A stretch of 64,000 nucleotides of DNA from Streptomyces sp. NBC_01451 (GCF_036227485.1 NZ_CP109479.1:1054001-1118000); one strand, 5' to 3'; positions 8,358-19,911 are shown, counted from the stretch's first letter. Notes: generated from the sequence alone by a model not told the origin. Program-made: numbers and translations.

Positions 8358-9557
8358 ATGCCCACCACTTCCGGCGACCACCGCCTGCCCGTGACCGTGC
8401 TCTCCGGCTTTCTCGGCGCCGGGAAGACGACGCTGCTCAACCATGTCCTCGGCAACCGTCAGGGCCTGCGGGTCGCGGTCATCGTGAACGACATGAGTGA
8501 GATCAACATCGACGCGTCCCTCGTCCGGGACGGCGGCGCCCTCTCCCGTACGGAGGAGCGACTGGTCGAGATGACCAACGGCTGCATCTGCTGCACCCTC
8601 CGGGACGACCTCCTGGAGGAGGTCGAGAAGCTGGCCCGCGCGGGCCGTTTCGACTACCTGCTCATCGAGAGCTCCGGGATCTCGGAACCCATGCCCGTGG
8701 CCGCCACCTTCGCCTTCGCCCGCGACGACGGCGCGAGCCTGCTGGACGTCTCCCGCCTGGACACCATGGTCACCGTCGTGGACGCGGTGAACTTCCTGCC
8801 CGAGCTGGACCGCGGCGACGACCTGCTGGAGCGCGGGATCACCCCGGTCGAGGGCGACGAGCGCACGGTGAGCGATCTGCTCGTCGACCAGATCGAGTTC
8901 GCCGACGTCATCCTCCTCAACAAGACCGACCTCGTCCCCGAGGAGGCCGCCGACCGTCTGGCGGCGACCCTGCGGCGCCTCAACCCGGCCGCCCGCGTCC
9001 ACCGCACCGTCCGCGGCGAGATCGACCCCGCCGAACTCCTCGGCACGGGCCTGTTCGACCTGGAGAAGGCCGAGCAGGCACCGGGCTGGGTGGCCGAGCT
9101 GAACGGCGACCATGTGCCGGAGACCGAGGAGTACGGCATCTCCTCGCTCGTGCTGCGCGACCCGCGCCCCTTCCATCCGGGCCGCCTCTGGGACCTGCTC
9201 ACCGGCCCGCTCGACGCGGGGCACTACGGCCAAGTGCTGCGCTCCAAGGGCTTCTTCACCCTCGCGTCCCGCCCCGGCACCACGGGCCTGTGGTCACAGG
9301 CGGGCTCGGTGGCCCGCTTCGAACCGATCGCCACGGGTGACGCCACGGGCACCGAATCCCCTGTACAGGGGCAGGAGTTGGTGTTCATCGGCACCGATCT
9401 GCGCCGCCAGTCGCTGCGACTGGCGCTCTCGCGCTGCCTGTTGACGGAGGAGGAACTGGCCGCGTACGCAGCGGACTTGGCGCACACGGCGTACGAGGAC
9501 CCCTTCCCCGCGTGGGAGGTGCACCCCGCGGACGTCTGCGATGCGCTCCCCGTCTGA
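8358..9557 (+). CDS. CobW/Zng-family metallochaperone GTPase
   Basis: This 399-residue GTPase belongs to the COG0523 family, which delivers zinc to client proteins when zinc is scarce. It has Walker [12 protein letters not shown] (about 18-28), the metal-binding CxCC motif at C76-I-C78-C79 ([15 protein letters not shown]), LLNKTDLV as the guanine-specificity motif, and a C-terminal CobW_C domain (about 275-390). The ATG at 8358 was chosen because family homology begins there, although an open frame continues upstream. GGAGG is only one base before the ATG, so a short-leader or leaderless transcript is possible. The Zur-like box upstream supports a zinc-homeostasis role rather than cobalamin synthesis. 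Confidence 0.9.
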   Translation: MPTTSGDHRLPVTVLSGFLGAGKTTLLNHVLGNRQGLRVAVIVNDMSEINIDASLVRDGGALSRTEERLVEMTNGCICCTLRDDLLEEVEKLARAGRFDYLLIESSGISEPMPVAATFAFARDDGASLLDVSRLDTMVTVVDAVNFLPELDRGDDLLERGITPVEGDERTVSDLLVDQIEFADVILLNKTDLVPEEAADRLAATLRRLNPAARVHRTVRGEIDPAELLGTGLFDLEKAEQAPGWVAELNGDHVPETEEYGISSLVLRDPRPFHPGRLWDLLTGPLDAGHYGQVLRSKGFFTLASRPGTTGLWSQAGSVARFEPIATGDATGTESPVQGQELVFIGTDLRRQSLRLALSRCLLTEEELAAYAADLAHTAYEDPFPAWEVHPADVCDALPV

Positions 9558-9766
9558 GCTGCTCGCTGGCGGGTTTGCCACTGCTCGGTGACGAGCGGTC
9601 GGCCGGATGCGGCAGGATGAGCGGTCGCCGGACGTCGTACAGGCGTCCGGGAGTTGATCGCTCATCCAGAACTTTTCGCACATTCGAACAGGTGGCAAGT
9701 GACGAGACTTCACATCCGGCCGTCGGTGGCGCGGGGCGCCGCGGAACCTCTCCTCGGAGGTGAGCG

Positions 9767-10909
9767 GTGACGCGAGTACTCACCGTGGACGATCTGGTCG
9801 TCGCGGGCATCGCCCTCGCCGTGGGCCTGCTGGCGGCCTTCCTGCTGCGCATGCTGCTGCGCTGGCTGGGCAGGCACGCGGACCGCACCCGCTGGAGCGG
9901 GGACGACGTCATCGTGGACGCGCTGCGCACGGTGGTGCCGTGGTCCGCGTTCACCGGGGGCGCGGCGGCCGCCGCCGCGGCGCTGCCGCTGACGAGGACC
10001 GTCGGGCACAACGTCAACCAGACACTGACCGTGCTCCTGATCGGCGTCACGACGCTCACGGTGGCCAGAGTGGTCGGCCGGCTGGTGAGTGCCGTCACCC
10101 AGTCCCGGTCGGCGGTCGCCGGCTCGGCGACGATCTTCGTCAACATCATCAGGGTCGTCATCCTGGCCCTGGGCTTCCTGGTCGTGCTCCAGACGCTGGG
10201 CGTCTCCATAGCGCCGATGCTCACCGCCCTGGGGGTCGGCGGTCTGGCCGTCGCGCTCGCCCTCCAGGACACCCTCGCCAACCTCTTCGCGGGCATCCAC
10301 ATCCTCGCCTCGAAGACCGTCCAGCCCGGTGACTACATCAAGCTGAGCAGCGGCGAGGAGGGGTACGTCGTCGACATCAACTGGCGCCAGACGACGATCC
10401 GCCAGCTCTCCAACAACCTGGTCATCATCCCGAACGGGCAGCTCGCCGGGACGAACATGACCAACTTCAACCGGCCCGAGCAGATGCTGACGATCCTGGT
10501 CCAGGTCGGCGTCGCCTACGACAGCGACCTGGAGCAGGTCGAGCGGGTCACCTGCGAGGTCGTCGCCGAGGTGATGACGGAGATCACCGGCGCCGTCCCG
10601 GAGCACGAACCGCTGGTGCGCTTCCACACCTTCGGCGACTCGCGGATCGGCTTCACCGTGATCCTGGGGGTCGGCGAGTTCAGCGACCAGTTCCGGATCA
10701 AGCACGAGTTCATCAAGCGCCTGCACAGGCGCTACCGGGCGGAGGGCATCAGCATCCCGGCACCCGCGCGGACGGTCGCCCTGCAGCAGGGCGCGGTGGT
10801 CATTCCGCAGCAGCGGGGCGGCCACCCGGAACCCGACCTGGGCCTCGGCGCCGAGCAGGGCGGACCGGCGTCCACCCTGCTCGACCGGTTCGACAAGCTC
10901 GACCGGTGA
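9767..10909 (+). CDS. MscS-family mechanosensitive channel
   Basis: The 380-residue protein has TM helices at about 8-30, 55-75, 85-105 and 125-145. The pore-lining TM3 and beta domain follow: LTALGVGGLAVALALQDTL, then VQPGDYIKLSSGEEGYVVDINWRQT and NNLVIIPNGQLAGT, which are hallmarks of MscS. Its role is relief of hypo-osmotic pressure through a homoheptameric channel. The start is GTG 9767 with a good GGAGGTGAGCG ribosome binding site. The cytoplasmic domain continues to about residue 340 and ends in a short variable tail. It is followed convergently by the M1 peptidase, with only 23 nt between stops. Confidence 0.93.
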   Translation: MTRVLTVDDLVVAGIALAVGLLAAFLLRMLLRWLGRHADRTRWSGDDVIVDALRTVVPWSAFTGGAAAAAAALPLTRTVGHNVNQTLTVLLIGVTTLTVARVVGRLVSAVTQSRSAVAGSATIFVNIIRVVILALGFLVVLQTLGVSIAPMLTALGVGGLAVALALQDTLANLFAGIHILASKTVQPGDYIKLSSGEEGYVVDINWRQTTIRQLSNNLVIIPNGQLAGTNMTNFNRPEQMLTILVQVGVAYDSDLEQVERVTCEVVAEVMTEITGAVPEHEPLVRFHTFGDSRIGFTVILGVGEFSDQFRIKHEFIKRLHRRYRAEGISIPAPARTVALQQGAVVIPQQRGGHPEPDLGLGAEQGGPASTLLDRFDKLDR

Positions 10910-10932
10910 GACTCACGTCCCGGCAGTCCGGC

Positions 10933-12498
10933 TCAGAGGGTCGCCGAGTTGTCGTGGTGGCCGGCCGTGCGGTTCTGCGGCGCGACCAGTGACGTGGTCA
11001 CCGGGGTGACCGTCCAGTCCGGGTGATTGGGCATCCGCGGTGTCGTCGTCCCGTACAGCCAGTCCCGCAGGAAGCCGGAGAGGTCCTGGCCGGCGATCTC
11101 GGAGGCGACCGAGATGTAGTTCTCGGTCGTCGCCGAGGCGCCCCGGTAGCGGTCGAGGAAGGTGCGCTCGATCGCGCCGAAGGTGGCCTCGCCGACGAAC
11201 TCGCGCAGCGCGTAGAGGACGAGGACGCCGCCCAGATAGCGCTGGCTGTCGAACAGGTTGGCCTCGTTGGGTGCCGCGACCGGTCCGGAGGTGCGGCGCC
11301 ACTGGTCGCCGCGCGCGTACGTGTTCTTCATGCGCGCTTCCATCGTGGTCAGGCCGAGGGAGTCGGTCCAGCCGCGCTCGTAGCGGTAGAGCAGTCCGTA
11401 GAAGTCGGCGTGGCCCTCGTTGAGCCACAGGTCGGCCCAGGTGCCGGGGCTGACGCTGTTGCCGAAGTAGGAGTGGACCAGCTCGTGCATCATGTGCGAG
11501 CCGATGGACTTCTCCGCCTGGAGAAGGTAGTTCGGCTTGTAGAGCGTGAGGGTCTGGGTCTCCAGGCCCGTGAAGTCGAAGGCCGCCGGATCGTCGGAGT
11601 TGCACGGCAGCAGGCCGTACGTCTCGAACGGGTAGGCGCCGAGCCGCTGTTCGAGCCACGCCACCAGGCCCGGGGTGAGGGCCAGCGCCGGTTCGAGGGC
11701 CTCGGCGCGCGCGACCGGGACGACGTCCCGCAGCGGCAGCCCGTTCGGCCCCTGCCGGTCCTTCACCACGTAGTCGCCGACGGTTATCTGCACGAGCTCG
11801 GTCGCGATCGGCGAGCGCGAGCGGTAGGAGTACGCGGTCCGGTCACCGTCCAGGATCTCCGTGCGGACGAGGGTGCCGCTCGCGACACCGCGCAGGGTGC
11901 TCGGCACGGTGATCCGGAACGTGAAGTCGGCCTTGTCGGCCGGGTGATCGTTGCACGGGAAGACGGTGTGCGCGGAGTTGGGCTGCGGGCACACCGCGAA
12001 GCCGTCGGGGGTGGGGACCCAGGCGGTGTGGGTCAGCGCGCGGCGCGGGTCGGCGCCGTACTCGACGCAGATCGTCGTCGCGGTGTTCTCCGGCAGCGGC
12101 CGGGCGGGCGTGATCCGCAGCTTCTCGTCGACCTGCTCGTACGTGGCCGCCCGGCCGCCGACGCGGACGGAGCGGATGTCCAGGCCGAGGGCGTCCAGCG
12201 AGAGGCGGCTCAGGTCCTGGGTGGTGCGGATGCGCAGGGTCGCCTCGCCCTCGACCAGCTTGGTCGTGGCGTCGTAGGCGAGGTCGAGGTGGTAGGCGGC
12301 GACGCGGTAGCCGTCGTTGCCGAGGCTCGGGAAGACGGGGTCACCGAGGGTCTCGGGGCCAGGGGCGGCGGCGTCCTTCCCCGAAGCCGTCCTGGACGTC
12401 CCCCCGGACGCCGCGTAGGCGGCAGGGGCCAGGGTGGTGGCCGCGGCCGTGCCGAGCAGGGCTGCCGCAGGGGCCGTCAGTCTGGTGCGATATCTCAT
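10933..12498 (-). CDS. Secreted M1-family zinc metallopeptidase
   Basis: This 521-residue aminopeptidase-like enzyme has a Sec signal peptide (residues 1-29, AAYAA|SGG). The gluzincin zinc site is complete: H338-E339-x-x-H342 in MMHELVHSYFG and the third ligand E361 in LWLNEGHADF, with the standard 18-residue spacing. The usual GxMEN exopeptidase motif is replaced by GLETQT (about 311-316), as in some secreted M1 relatives. The large C-terminal helical domain of classical M1 enzymes is missing, so it is a short secreted form. It probably trims peptides outside the cell. It is divergent from icd across a 273-bp region containing phased repeats. Confidence 0.9.
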   Translation of the reverse strand: MRYRTRLTAPAAALLGTAAATTLAPAAYAASGGTSRTASGKDAAAPGPETLGDPVFPSLGNDGYRVAAYHLDLAYDATTKLVEGEATLRIRTTQDLSRLSLDALGLDIRSVRVGGRAATYEQVDEKLRITPARPLPENTATTICVEYGADPRRALTHTAWVPTPDGFAVCPQPNSAHTVFPCNDHPADKADFTFRITVPSTLRGVASGTLVRTEILDGDRTAYSYRSRSPIATELVQITVGDYVVKDRQGPNGLPLRDVVPVARAEALEPALALTPGLVAWLEQRLGAYPFETYGLLPCNSDDPAAFDFTGLETQTLTLYKPNYLLQAEKSIGSHMMHELVHSYFGNSVSPGTWADLWLNEGHADFYGLLYRYERGWTDSLGLTTMEARMKNTYARGDQWRRTSGPVAAPNEANLFDSQRYLGGVLVLYALREFVGEATFGAIERTFLDRYRGASATTENYISVASEIAGQDLSGFLRDWLYGTTTPRMPNHPDWTVTPVTTSLVAPQNRTAGHHDNSATL

Positions 12499-12617
12499 GG
12501 TCCGCTTTCACTCGGGCGCCCGGGTGGTCAGGTCCGGCCGCCGATCCGGTGTGGGTCTACCCCCTAGACCACAAGATCGGCGAAGTCGGTTGCCTGGATC
12601 CGTACGGAATTCCGATC

Positions 12618-12700
12618 GGGTTCCGTACCGGATCCGATCGGTTTCCGTACCGGCCCGTGCCGGGTTCGGTACCGGCCCGTGCCGGGTTCCGTGCGGACCC
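12618..12700. repeat. Four 22-bp-phased repeats upstream of icd
   Basis: Copies of 'ttccgtaccgg' or close variants begin at 12621, 12643, 12665 and 12687, exactly 22 bp apart. A weaker copy (tccgtacgg) lies at 12599. The middle copies extend to a longer shared unit (cggcccgtgcc). Two helical turns of spacing put every copy on the same DNA face, as expected of tandem protein sites. The block lies between the M1 peptidase and icd, 70-150 bp before the icd start. Confidence 0.75.
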
Positions 12701-12711
12701 CTGTCGAGTGA

Positions 12712-14991
<2,280 letters not shown>

Positions 14992-15051
14992 TGCCTGCGG
15001 CGCCTGGGTGGTCCGTGTAGGCGGTTCGTCGGCTGCGGGCCGCTGGGGGCT

Positions 15052-15077
15052 GGTCACGCAGTTCCCGCGCCCCTTAG
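15052..15077 (-). repeat. Dispersed Streptomyces intergenic element, copy 1
   Basis: ggtcacgcagttcccgcgcccct matches, in reverse complement, the element at 60170-60193 with two or three differences. I recognise this 'aggggcgcggggaactgcgcgacc' type of sequence as very common between Streptomyces genes. Flanking sequence (ggctgcgggccg) may extend the copy to about 45 bp. Confidence 0.6.
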
Positions 15078-15109
15078 TCGCACTCCTCGTTCACAGGCTC
15101 ACCCATCGG

Positions 15110-15143
15110 CCCCCGGACCGCACCTGCGGCCCGGGGGTCTTTG
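15110..15143. terminator. Bidirectional terminator between icd and the GntR gene
   Basis: The stem is cccccgg-a-ccgc (15110-15121), loop acct, gcgg-c-ccggggg (15126-15137), followed by tcttt. It lies between convergent genes; the GntR stop codon begins directly after it at 15144. Confidence 0.75.
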
Positions 15144-15914
15144 TCATGACGGAGTCGCGTTCCTGACTCTCGCCAGGACGTCGCGGATCATGTCCGCGCT
15201 GATGGTGAAGTGCTCGCGGGCGATCTCTTCCGCCCGCTCCGGTTCGCCGGCCGCGACCGCCTCGTAGAGGGCCTTGTGGTCCTCGCCGCCGCGGTGGAAG
15301 TGGGTGCGCTCGCCCTTGCCCCAGGGTTCGACCGGGAAGCCCAGGCTGGCGCGGGCCAGCAGGTCGCGGCTGAGCATGGCGATCTGGGGGTTGTGGGTGG
15401 CGTCGCAGACGCTGCGGTGGAAGGCGCTGTCGGCGGCGTGTTCCTCGCGCGGGTCACGGGCGGACAGGTAGGCGGCCAGGGCGTCGCGCATGGGTACGAG
15501 GTCCTCGGGGCGCCGACGCCTGGCCGCCGTCGCCGCCACCATCCCCTCCACCAGCCCGCGCAGGTCGAAGAGTTGCTCGAACTCCGCCCAGCGCGGCACC
15601 AGGGTGCGCCGGACGGCGGCACCGGAGGACTCGCTCCAGCTGTCGCGCACATAGGCACCGCCGTTGCGGCCCCGGCGGATCTCGATGACACCGACCGCCT
15701 GGAGCCGGCCGACCGCCTCACGCACCGTGGGACGGCTCACCCCCAGCAGCGTGATCAGCTCGCGCTCGACCGGCAGCCGCTCCCCCGGCAGGAAGTCGCC
15801 GACGGCGATGGCGGTGAGCAGCCGGTCGGAGACCTCGTCGACCGCCGAGGCCACGCGCACCGGGCGCAGTTCGGGCGTGGGGGCGCCGCCGCCGGACAGG
15901 GCGCGGTCGAGCAC
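15144..15914 (-). CDS. FadR-subfamily GntR transcriptional regulator
   Basis: From GTG 15914 the protein has 256 residues: a GntR winged helix (about 22-90, LPVERELITLLGVSRPTVREAVGRLQAVG) and an FCD effector domain (about 105-240, with D/H metal-ligand candidates in DSAFHRSVCDATHN). Reading upstream, the frame stays open and sensible to a CTG codon at 15989. That codon has an excellent GGGGAGG four bases before it, while GTG 15914 has no visible ribosome binding site. The real start may therefore be CTG, giving 281 residues. It is divergent from a hydrolase and peptide ABC operon and probably controls it. Confidence 0.88.
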   Translation of the reverse strand: MLDRALSGGGAPTPELRPVRVASAVDEVSDRLLTAIAVGDFLPGERLPVERELITLLGVSRPTVREAVGRLQAVGVIEIRRGRNGGAYVRDSWSESSGAAVRRTLVPRWAEFEQLFDLRGLVEGMVAATAARRRRPEDLVPMRDALAAYLSARDPREEHAADSAFHRSVCDATHNPQIAMLSRDLLARASLGFPVEPWGKGERTHFHRGGEDHKALYEAVAAGEPERAEEIAREHFTISADMIRDVLARVRNATPS

Positions 15915-16055
15915 CCGCGAGAACTCGTCCCCGGCGCCTGATCGTTCCGGCGGGTCAGGCAGTTCTGGTGACTGCGATGCGACGGTCAGCGGTCCTCCCC
16001 GGTCGGTCGCGGGTTCCGGGCGCGTAAACGCGCAGTTACTTCTGCCGGGCCACCG

Positions 16056-16075
16056 CTAAAAGGTCCTAAAAGGTC
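16056..16075. repeat. 10-bp tandem direct repeat ahead of the hydrolase operon
   Basis: ctaaaaggtc occurs twice head to tail in the intergenic region between the GntR regulator and the hydrolase. It is a candidate GntR binding or promoter element; no consensus match is claimed. Confidence 0.4.
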
Positions 16076-16179
16076 TTGTGGACTGAGCATTTACCCAAAC
16101 AGTATGTCAGCCATCCCCGGACACCAATCCTTTTCAGACGCTGACTGGCTTGATTCTGCCTGCCCCCGGAGGCTCTGCA

Positions 16180-17076
16180 GTGGCGATTCCCGAACCGAAC
16201 CACACCGGGACCATCGACTTCAACGGCTGGTCCACCTGGTACCGCATCACCGGCGAACCCGGCAGGACACCACTGGTGGTCCTGCACGGCGGCCCCGGCG
16301 CCGGTCACGACTACACGCTCCGCATCGCCGGCATCGCCCAGCAGGGCCGCCCGGTGGTGCACTACGACCAGCTCGGCATCGGACGGTCCACCCATCTGCC
16401 CGACGAGGGCGCCGACTTCTGGACCGTCCAGCTCTTCCTCGACGAACTCGACAACCTGCTCGGGAAGTTGGGCCTGGCCGACGCCTACCATCTGCTCGGC
16501 CAGTCGTGGGGCGGGATGCTCGCCGCCGAGCACGCCGTGCGCCGCCCGGCCGGACTGCGCGGTCTGGTCATCGCCAACTCCCCCGCCTCCATGGAGCTCT
16601 GGCTGGCGGGCGCCGCCGAACTCCGTTCCGCGCTGCCGCCCGAGGTGCGCGAGACCCTGCTCGCCCACGAGGCGGCCGGGACCACCGACCACCCCGACTA
16701 CCACGCCGCCGAGCAGGTCTTCTACGAGCGCCATGTGTGCCGTACGGTCCCGGTGCCCGCCGAGGTCCAGGCCACCTGGGACAACATCGCGGCCGACCCG
16801 ACCGTCTACCACACGATGAACGGGCCGAACGAGTTCCATGTCGTCGGGACCATGAAGGAGTGGTCGGTCGTCGACCGGCTGCACCTGATCGACGTACCGA
16901 CCCTGCTGGTCTCCGGCCGCCACGACGAGGCGACGCCCGACACGCTCCGGCCCTTCGCCGAGCTCATCCCCGATGTGCGCTGGCACATGTTCGAGCACTC
17001 CAGCCATATGCCGCACGTCGAGGAGGAGGAGCTCTATCTCCGGATCGTCGGCGACTTCCTCGACTCCACCGACTGA
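16180..17076 (+). CDS. Proline iminopeptidase-family alpha/beta hydrolase
   Basis: The 298-residue protein is an S33-type alpha/beta hydrolase. Visible motifs are the oxyanion HGGPG (36-40), the nucleophile elbow GQSWGG with S109, the acid in LLVSGRHDEATPDT and the catalytic histidine in EHSSHMPHVEE. Proline iminopeptidases remove N-terminal proline from short peptides in the cytoplasm. GTG 16180 was chosen because CGGAGG lies seven bases upstream; the frame is open to 16150. It heads a run of same-strand genes for a peptide ABC importer 75 bp downstream, so it probably processes imported peptides. Confidence 0.88.
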   Translation: MAIPEPNHTGTIDFNGWSTWYRITGEPGRTPLVVLHGGPGAGHDYTLRIAGIAQQGRPVVHYDQLGIGRSTHLPDEGADFWTVQLFLDELDNLLGKLGLADAYHLLGQSWGGMLAAEHAVRRPAGLRGLVIANSPASMELWLAGAAELRSALPPEVRETLLAHEAAGTTDHPDYHAAEQVFYERHVCRTVPVPAEVQATWDNIAADPTVYHTMNGPNEFHVVGTMKEWSVVDRLHLIDVPTLLVSGRHDEATPDTLRPFAELIPDVRWHMFEHSSHMPHVEEEELYLRIVGDFLDSTD

Positions 17077-17151
17077 GTCCCCGGCCCGGCCCCCTCGTCC
17101 CACACCACATCCGACACCTTCAACACCCGCTCCACCGAAGGGAGTTCCCCG

Positions 17152-18879
17152 ATGACCCGGATCACCAGACGTACCGCCCTCGCCGCCGTGACCGCCGCCC
17201 TCGCCCTCACCGCGACCGCCTGTTCGTCCTCCGACGACGGCGGCTCGTCCGACCCGACCTCCACCGCCACCGGCGGCTCCCAGTCGGCAGCGTTCCAGCC
17301 CGCGCACAAGGGCGGCACGCTGAAGCTGGTCGCCCACGCCGCCGCCGGAACCTTCGATCCGCAGGTCAACTACACGCTCCAGTACTGGCAGTTGTACCAG
17401 TCGATGTACGACGGTCTGCTGGCGTTCAAGAAGACCGGCGGGCAGGAGTCGTTCACCGTCGTCCCGGATCTCGCGGCGGCCATGCCGGTGGTCGGCAACG
17501 GCGGGAAGACGTACACCTTCACGCTCCGCAAGGGCATCAGGTTCTCCACCGGCAAGGCGGTGACCACCGACGACGTGGTGGCGTCCTTCCAGCGGATCTT
17601 CAAGGTGTCCAGCCCGACCGCGGGCACCTTCTACAACGGGATCGTCGGCGCGGACGCCTGTCTCAAGACGCCGGCGTCCTGCACGCTCGCCAAGGGCGTC
17701 GTCGGTGACGCGGCGGCCGGCACGGTCACCGTCAACCTGACGGCGCCGGACCCGGAGTTCCCGTACAAGCTGGCCGTTCCGCACGCCAGCATCGTGCCGA
17801 AGGACTCGCCGACGAAGGACGCGGGGACCAAGCCGCTCCCGACGACCGGCCCGTACATGGCGGCCTCGTACGACCCGAACCGGGCGCTGAAGCTGGTGCG
17901 CAACCCGTACTTCAAGGAGTGGTCGCGCGAGGCGCAGCCCCAGGCCTACGCCGACAACGTCGACTACACCTTCGGGCAGACCGTGGAGTCCGAGGTGACC
18001 GCCGTGCAGAACGGGCAGGCGGACTGGATGTACGACCCGCCGCCCGCCGACCGGCTCAACGAGATCGGCACGCAGTACGCCTCGCAGGCGCACGTCAATC
18101 CGCTGACCGCCTTCTGGTACGCCACCCTGAACGTCAACTCGGCCCCGTTCAACAACAAGTTGGCGCGCCAGGCCATCAACTGGGCGATCGACCGGAACGC
18201 GGTGGTCGGGCTGTACGGCGGCAAGAACCTCGCCTCTCCCGCGTGCACGATCCTGCCGCCGGGCTTCCCCGGGCACGTCGACAAGTGCCAGTACACCAAG
18301 GGCGGCGGGAAGACCTGGTCGGCGCCCGACCTCGCCAAGGCGAAGGCGCTGGTCAAGCAGTCGGGGACGGCCGGCCAGGAGGTCGGCATCGTCGTGCAGG
18401 ACGACGAGGTCAACAAGTCGATCGGGCAGTACCTGCAGAGTCTGCTGACCCAGCTCGGCTACAGGGCGACGCTCAAGCCGCTGTCCGGGAACATCCAGTT
18501 CACGTACATCCAGAACACCAAGAACAAGGTGCAGTTGGCGCTGACGTCCTGGTACCAGGACTATCCGGCCGCCTCCGACTTCCTCAACGTGCTGCTGTCC
18601 TGCGCCTCGTTCCACCCGGGCAGCGACTCCAGCATCAACATCTCCGGGTTCTGCGACAAGGGCATCGACGCCCGGATGCAGACCGCGCTGAAGACCGGGC
18701 AGACCGACCAGAAGGCCGCCGACCAGCAGTGGGCGACCATCGACCAGGACATCATGACGCAGTCCCCGGTGGTCCCGGTGATCAACCCGAAGATCATCGA
18801 CTTCACGTCGAAGCGGGTCGGCAACTACCGGTTCAGCAAGCAGTTCTACATGCTCGTCGGACAGTTGTGGGTCAAGTGA
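17152..18879 (+). CDS. Peptide ABC transporter substrate-binding lipoprotein
   Basis: This 575-residue SBP_bac_5 family protein has a lipoprotein signal: basic RITRRTAL, a hydrophobic stretch and a lipobox ending LTATAC at C24. A Ser/Asp/Gly linker follows. The solute-binding domain starts at GGTLKLVAHAAAGTFDPQ and includes the family motif LAAAMPVVGNGGKTYTFTLRKGIRFSTG, cut here into parts of the domain at about 100-135. It captures oligopeptides or a related ligand outside the membrane. The stop overlaps the GTG of the next permease gene (GTGA), so the operon is translationally coupled. Confidence 0.93.
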   Translation: MTRITRRTALAAVTAALALTATACSSSDDGGSSDPTSTATGGSQSAAFQPAHKGGTLKLVAHAAAGTFDPQVNYTLQYWQLYQSMYDGLLAFKKTGGQESFTVVPDLAAAMPVVGNGGKTYTFTLRKGIRFSTGKAVTTDDVVASFQRIFKVSSPTAGTFYNGIVGADACLKTPASCTLAKGVVGDAAAGTVTVNLTAPDPEFPYKLAVPHASIVPKDSPTKDAGTKPLPTTGPYMAASYDPNRALKLVRNPYFKEWSREAQPQAYADNVDYTFGQTVESEVTAVQNGQADWMYDPPPADRLNEIGTQYASQAHVNPLTAFWYATLNVNSAPFNNKLARQAINWAIDRNAVVGLYGGKNLASPACTILPPGFPGHVDKCQYTKGGGKTWSAPDLAKAKALVKQSGTAGQEVGIVVQDDEVNKSIGQYLQSLLTQLGYRATLKPLSGNIQFTYIQNTKNKVQLALTSWYQDYPAASDFLNVLLSCASFHPGSDSSINISGFCDKGIDARMQTALKTGQTDQKAADQQWATIDQDIMTQSPVVPVINPKIIDFTSKRVGNYRFSKQFYMLVGQLWVK

Positions 18880-19907
18880 GCGGCGCAGTCGCCCAGTTGG
18901 CCACCGCCGAGGCCCGGCGACGCTCGCCGGGCCCCTGGCGGACCGCCGCCGCCGACCTGCTGCGCAACAGGTCGGCGGTGGCCGCGGCCCTCGTCCTGCT
19001 CGCCGTCGTCACGGTGACCCTGCTGGCCCCGCTGTACGCCGACCACATCGCGCACACCGACCCGTTCCAGTCCCATGTCTCCGGGACGACGGTCGTGGAC
19101 GGGAAGACCGTGCCCGTACTGACCCCCAGCAGTACCGGGCTCGGCCTCGGTGTCACGCCCATCGGCCCCACCTGGGACTTCGGCCACTACTTCCTCGGCT
19201 CCGACAACCAGGGGCGGGACGTCATGGCGCGGCTGCTGTACGGCGGCCGTACCAGCCTGCTCATCGGGGCCACGGCGGCGCTGCTGTGCTGTGTCCTCGG
19301 TACGGCCGTCGGAGTCCTGGCCGGGTACGCGGGCGGGGTGGTCGACGCGGTCATCTCCCGTGTCCTGGACGTCATCTGGGCCTTCCCGGTGTATCTGCTG
19401 GCCATCTGTCTGTCCGTCGTCCTGCTCACCGACGGGCTCAGCCTCGGACCGGTCACCGTCGAGGCCGGGAGCCTGTGGCTGCCGGTCGTGATCATCGCGG
19501 CGATCTACGTCCCGTACGTGGCCCGGCCGATGCGCGGGCAGGTGCTGGTGCTGCGGAACAAGGAGTTCATCCAGGCGTCCATCGGGTCGGGCGCGCCCGC
19601 GCTGCGGGTGATGCGCCGGGAGGTGCTGCCCAACGTGCTGCCCACGGCGATCGTGTTCCTGCCGCTGATGACCGCGCTGGCGATGCTCACGGAGTCGGCG
19701 CTGTCCTTCCTGTCGGTCGGCGTCCAGCCGCCCGACGCCAGTTGGGGCACGATCATCGAGGACGGCCTCGGACTGCTGTACACGCGTCCGACCGTGACCA
19801 TCGCGCCCGGACTGCTCATCGCGCTGACGACAGCCGCCCTCAACGTCCTCGGCGACGGGGTGCGGGACGCCCTCGACCCGAACGCCCGCCTGCGCGGAGG
19901 GGTGTGA
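18876..19907 (+). CDS. Peptide ABC transporter permease, DppC-like
   Basis: This 343-residue inner-membrane permease starts at a GTG that overlaps the preceding stop. An N-terminal TM helix (about 28-52) is followed by a roughly 50-residue external segment (SGTTVVDGKTVPVLTPSS). The BPD_transp domain begins at FLGSDNQGRDVMARLLYGGR, the DppC/OppC signature, and the EAA loop reads MRREVLPNVLPTAIVF. It pairs with the DppB-like permease encoded next. The order C then B is reversed from the usual dppBC. Confidence 0.92.
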   Translation: MSGAVAQLATAEARRRSPGPWRTAAADLLRNRSAVAAALVLLAVVTVTLLAPLYADHIAHTDPFQSHVSGTTVVDGKTVPVLTPSSTGLGLGVTPIGPTWDFGHYFLGSDNQGRDVMARLLYGGRTSLLIGATAALLCCVLGTAVGVLAGYAGGVVDAVISRVLDVIWAFPVYLLAICLSVVLLTDGLSLGPVTVEAGSLWLPVVIIAAIYVPYVARPMRGQVLVLRNKEFIQASIGSGAPALRVMRREVLPNVLPTAIVFLPLMTALAMLTESALSFLSVGVQPPDASWGTIIEDGLGLLYTRPTVTIAPGLLIALTTAALNVLGDGVRDALDPNARLRGGV

Positions 19908-19911
19908 TCCG

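Noticed and set aside
9660..9700. Possible SOS box (ttcgcacattcgaacagg)
   Set aside because: Only one half (TCGAAC) fits the actinobacterial LexA motif; the other half site is missing and the downstream MscS gene is not an SOS gene.
16066..18615. 849-codon minus-strand frame over the hydrolase and binding-protein genes
   Set aside because: It spans two recognised plus-strand genes and their intergenic gap, and its sequence is typical shadow composition.
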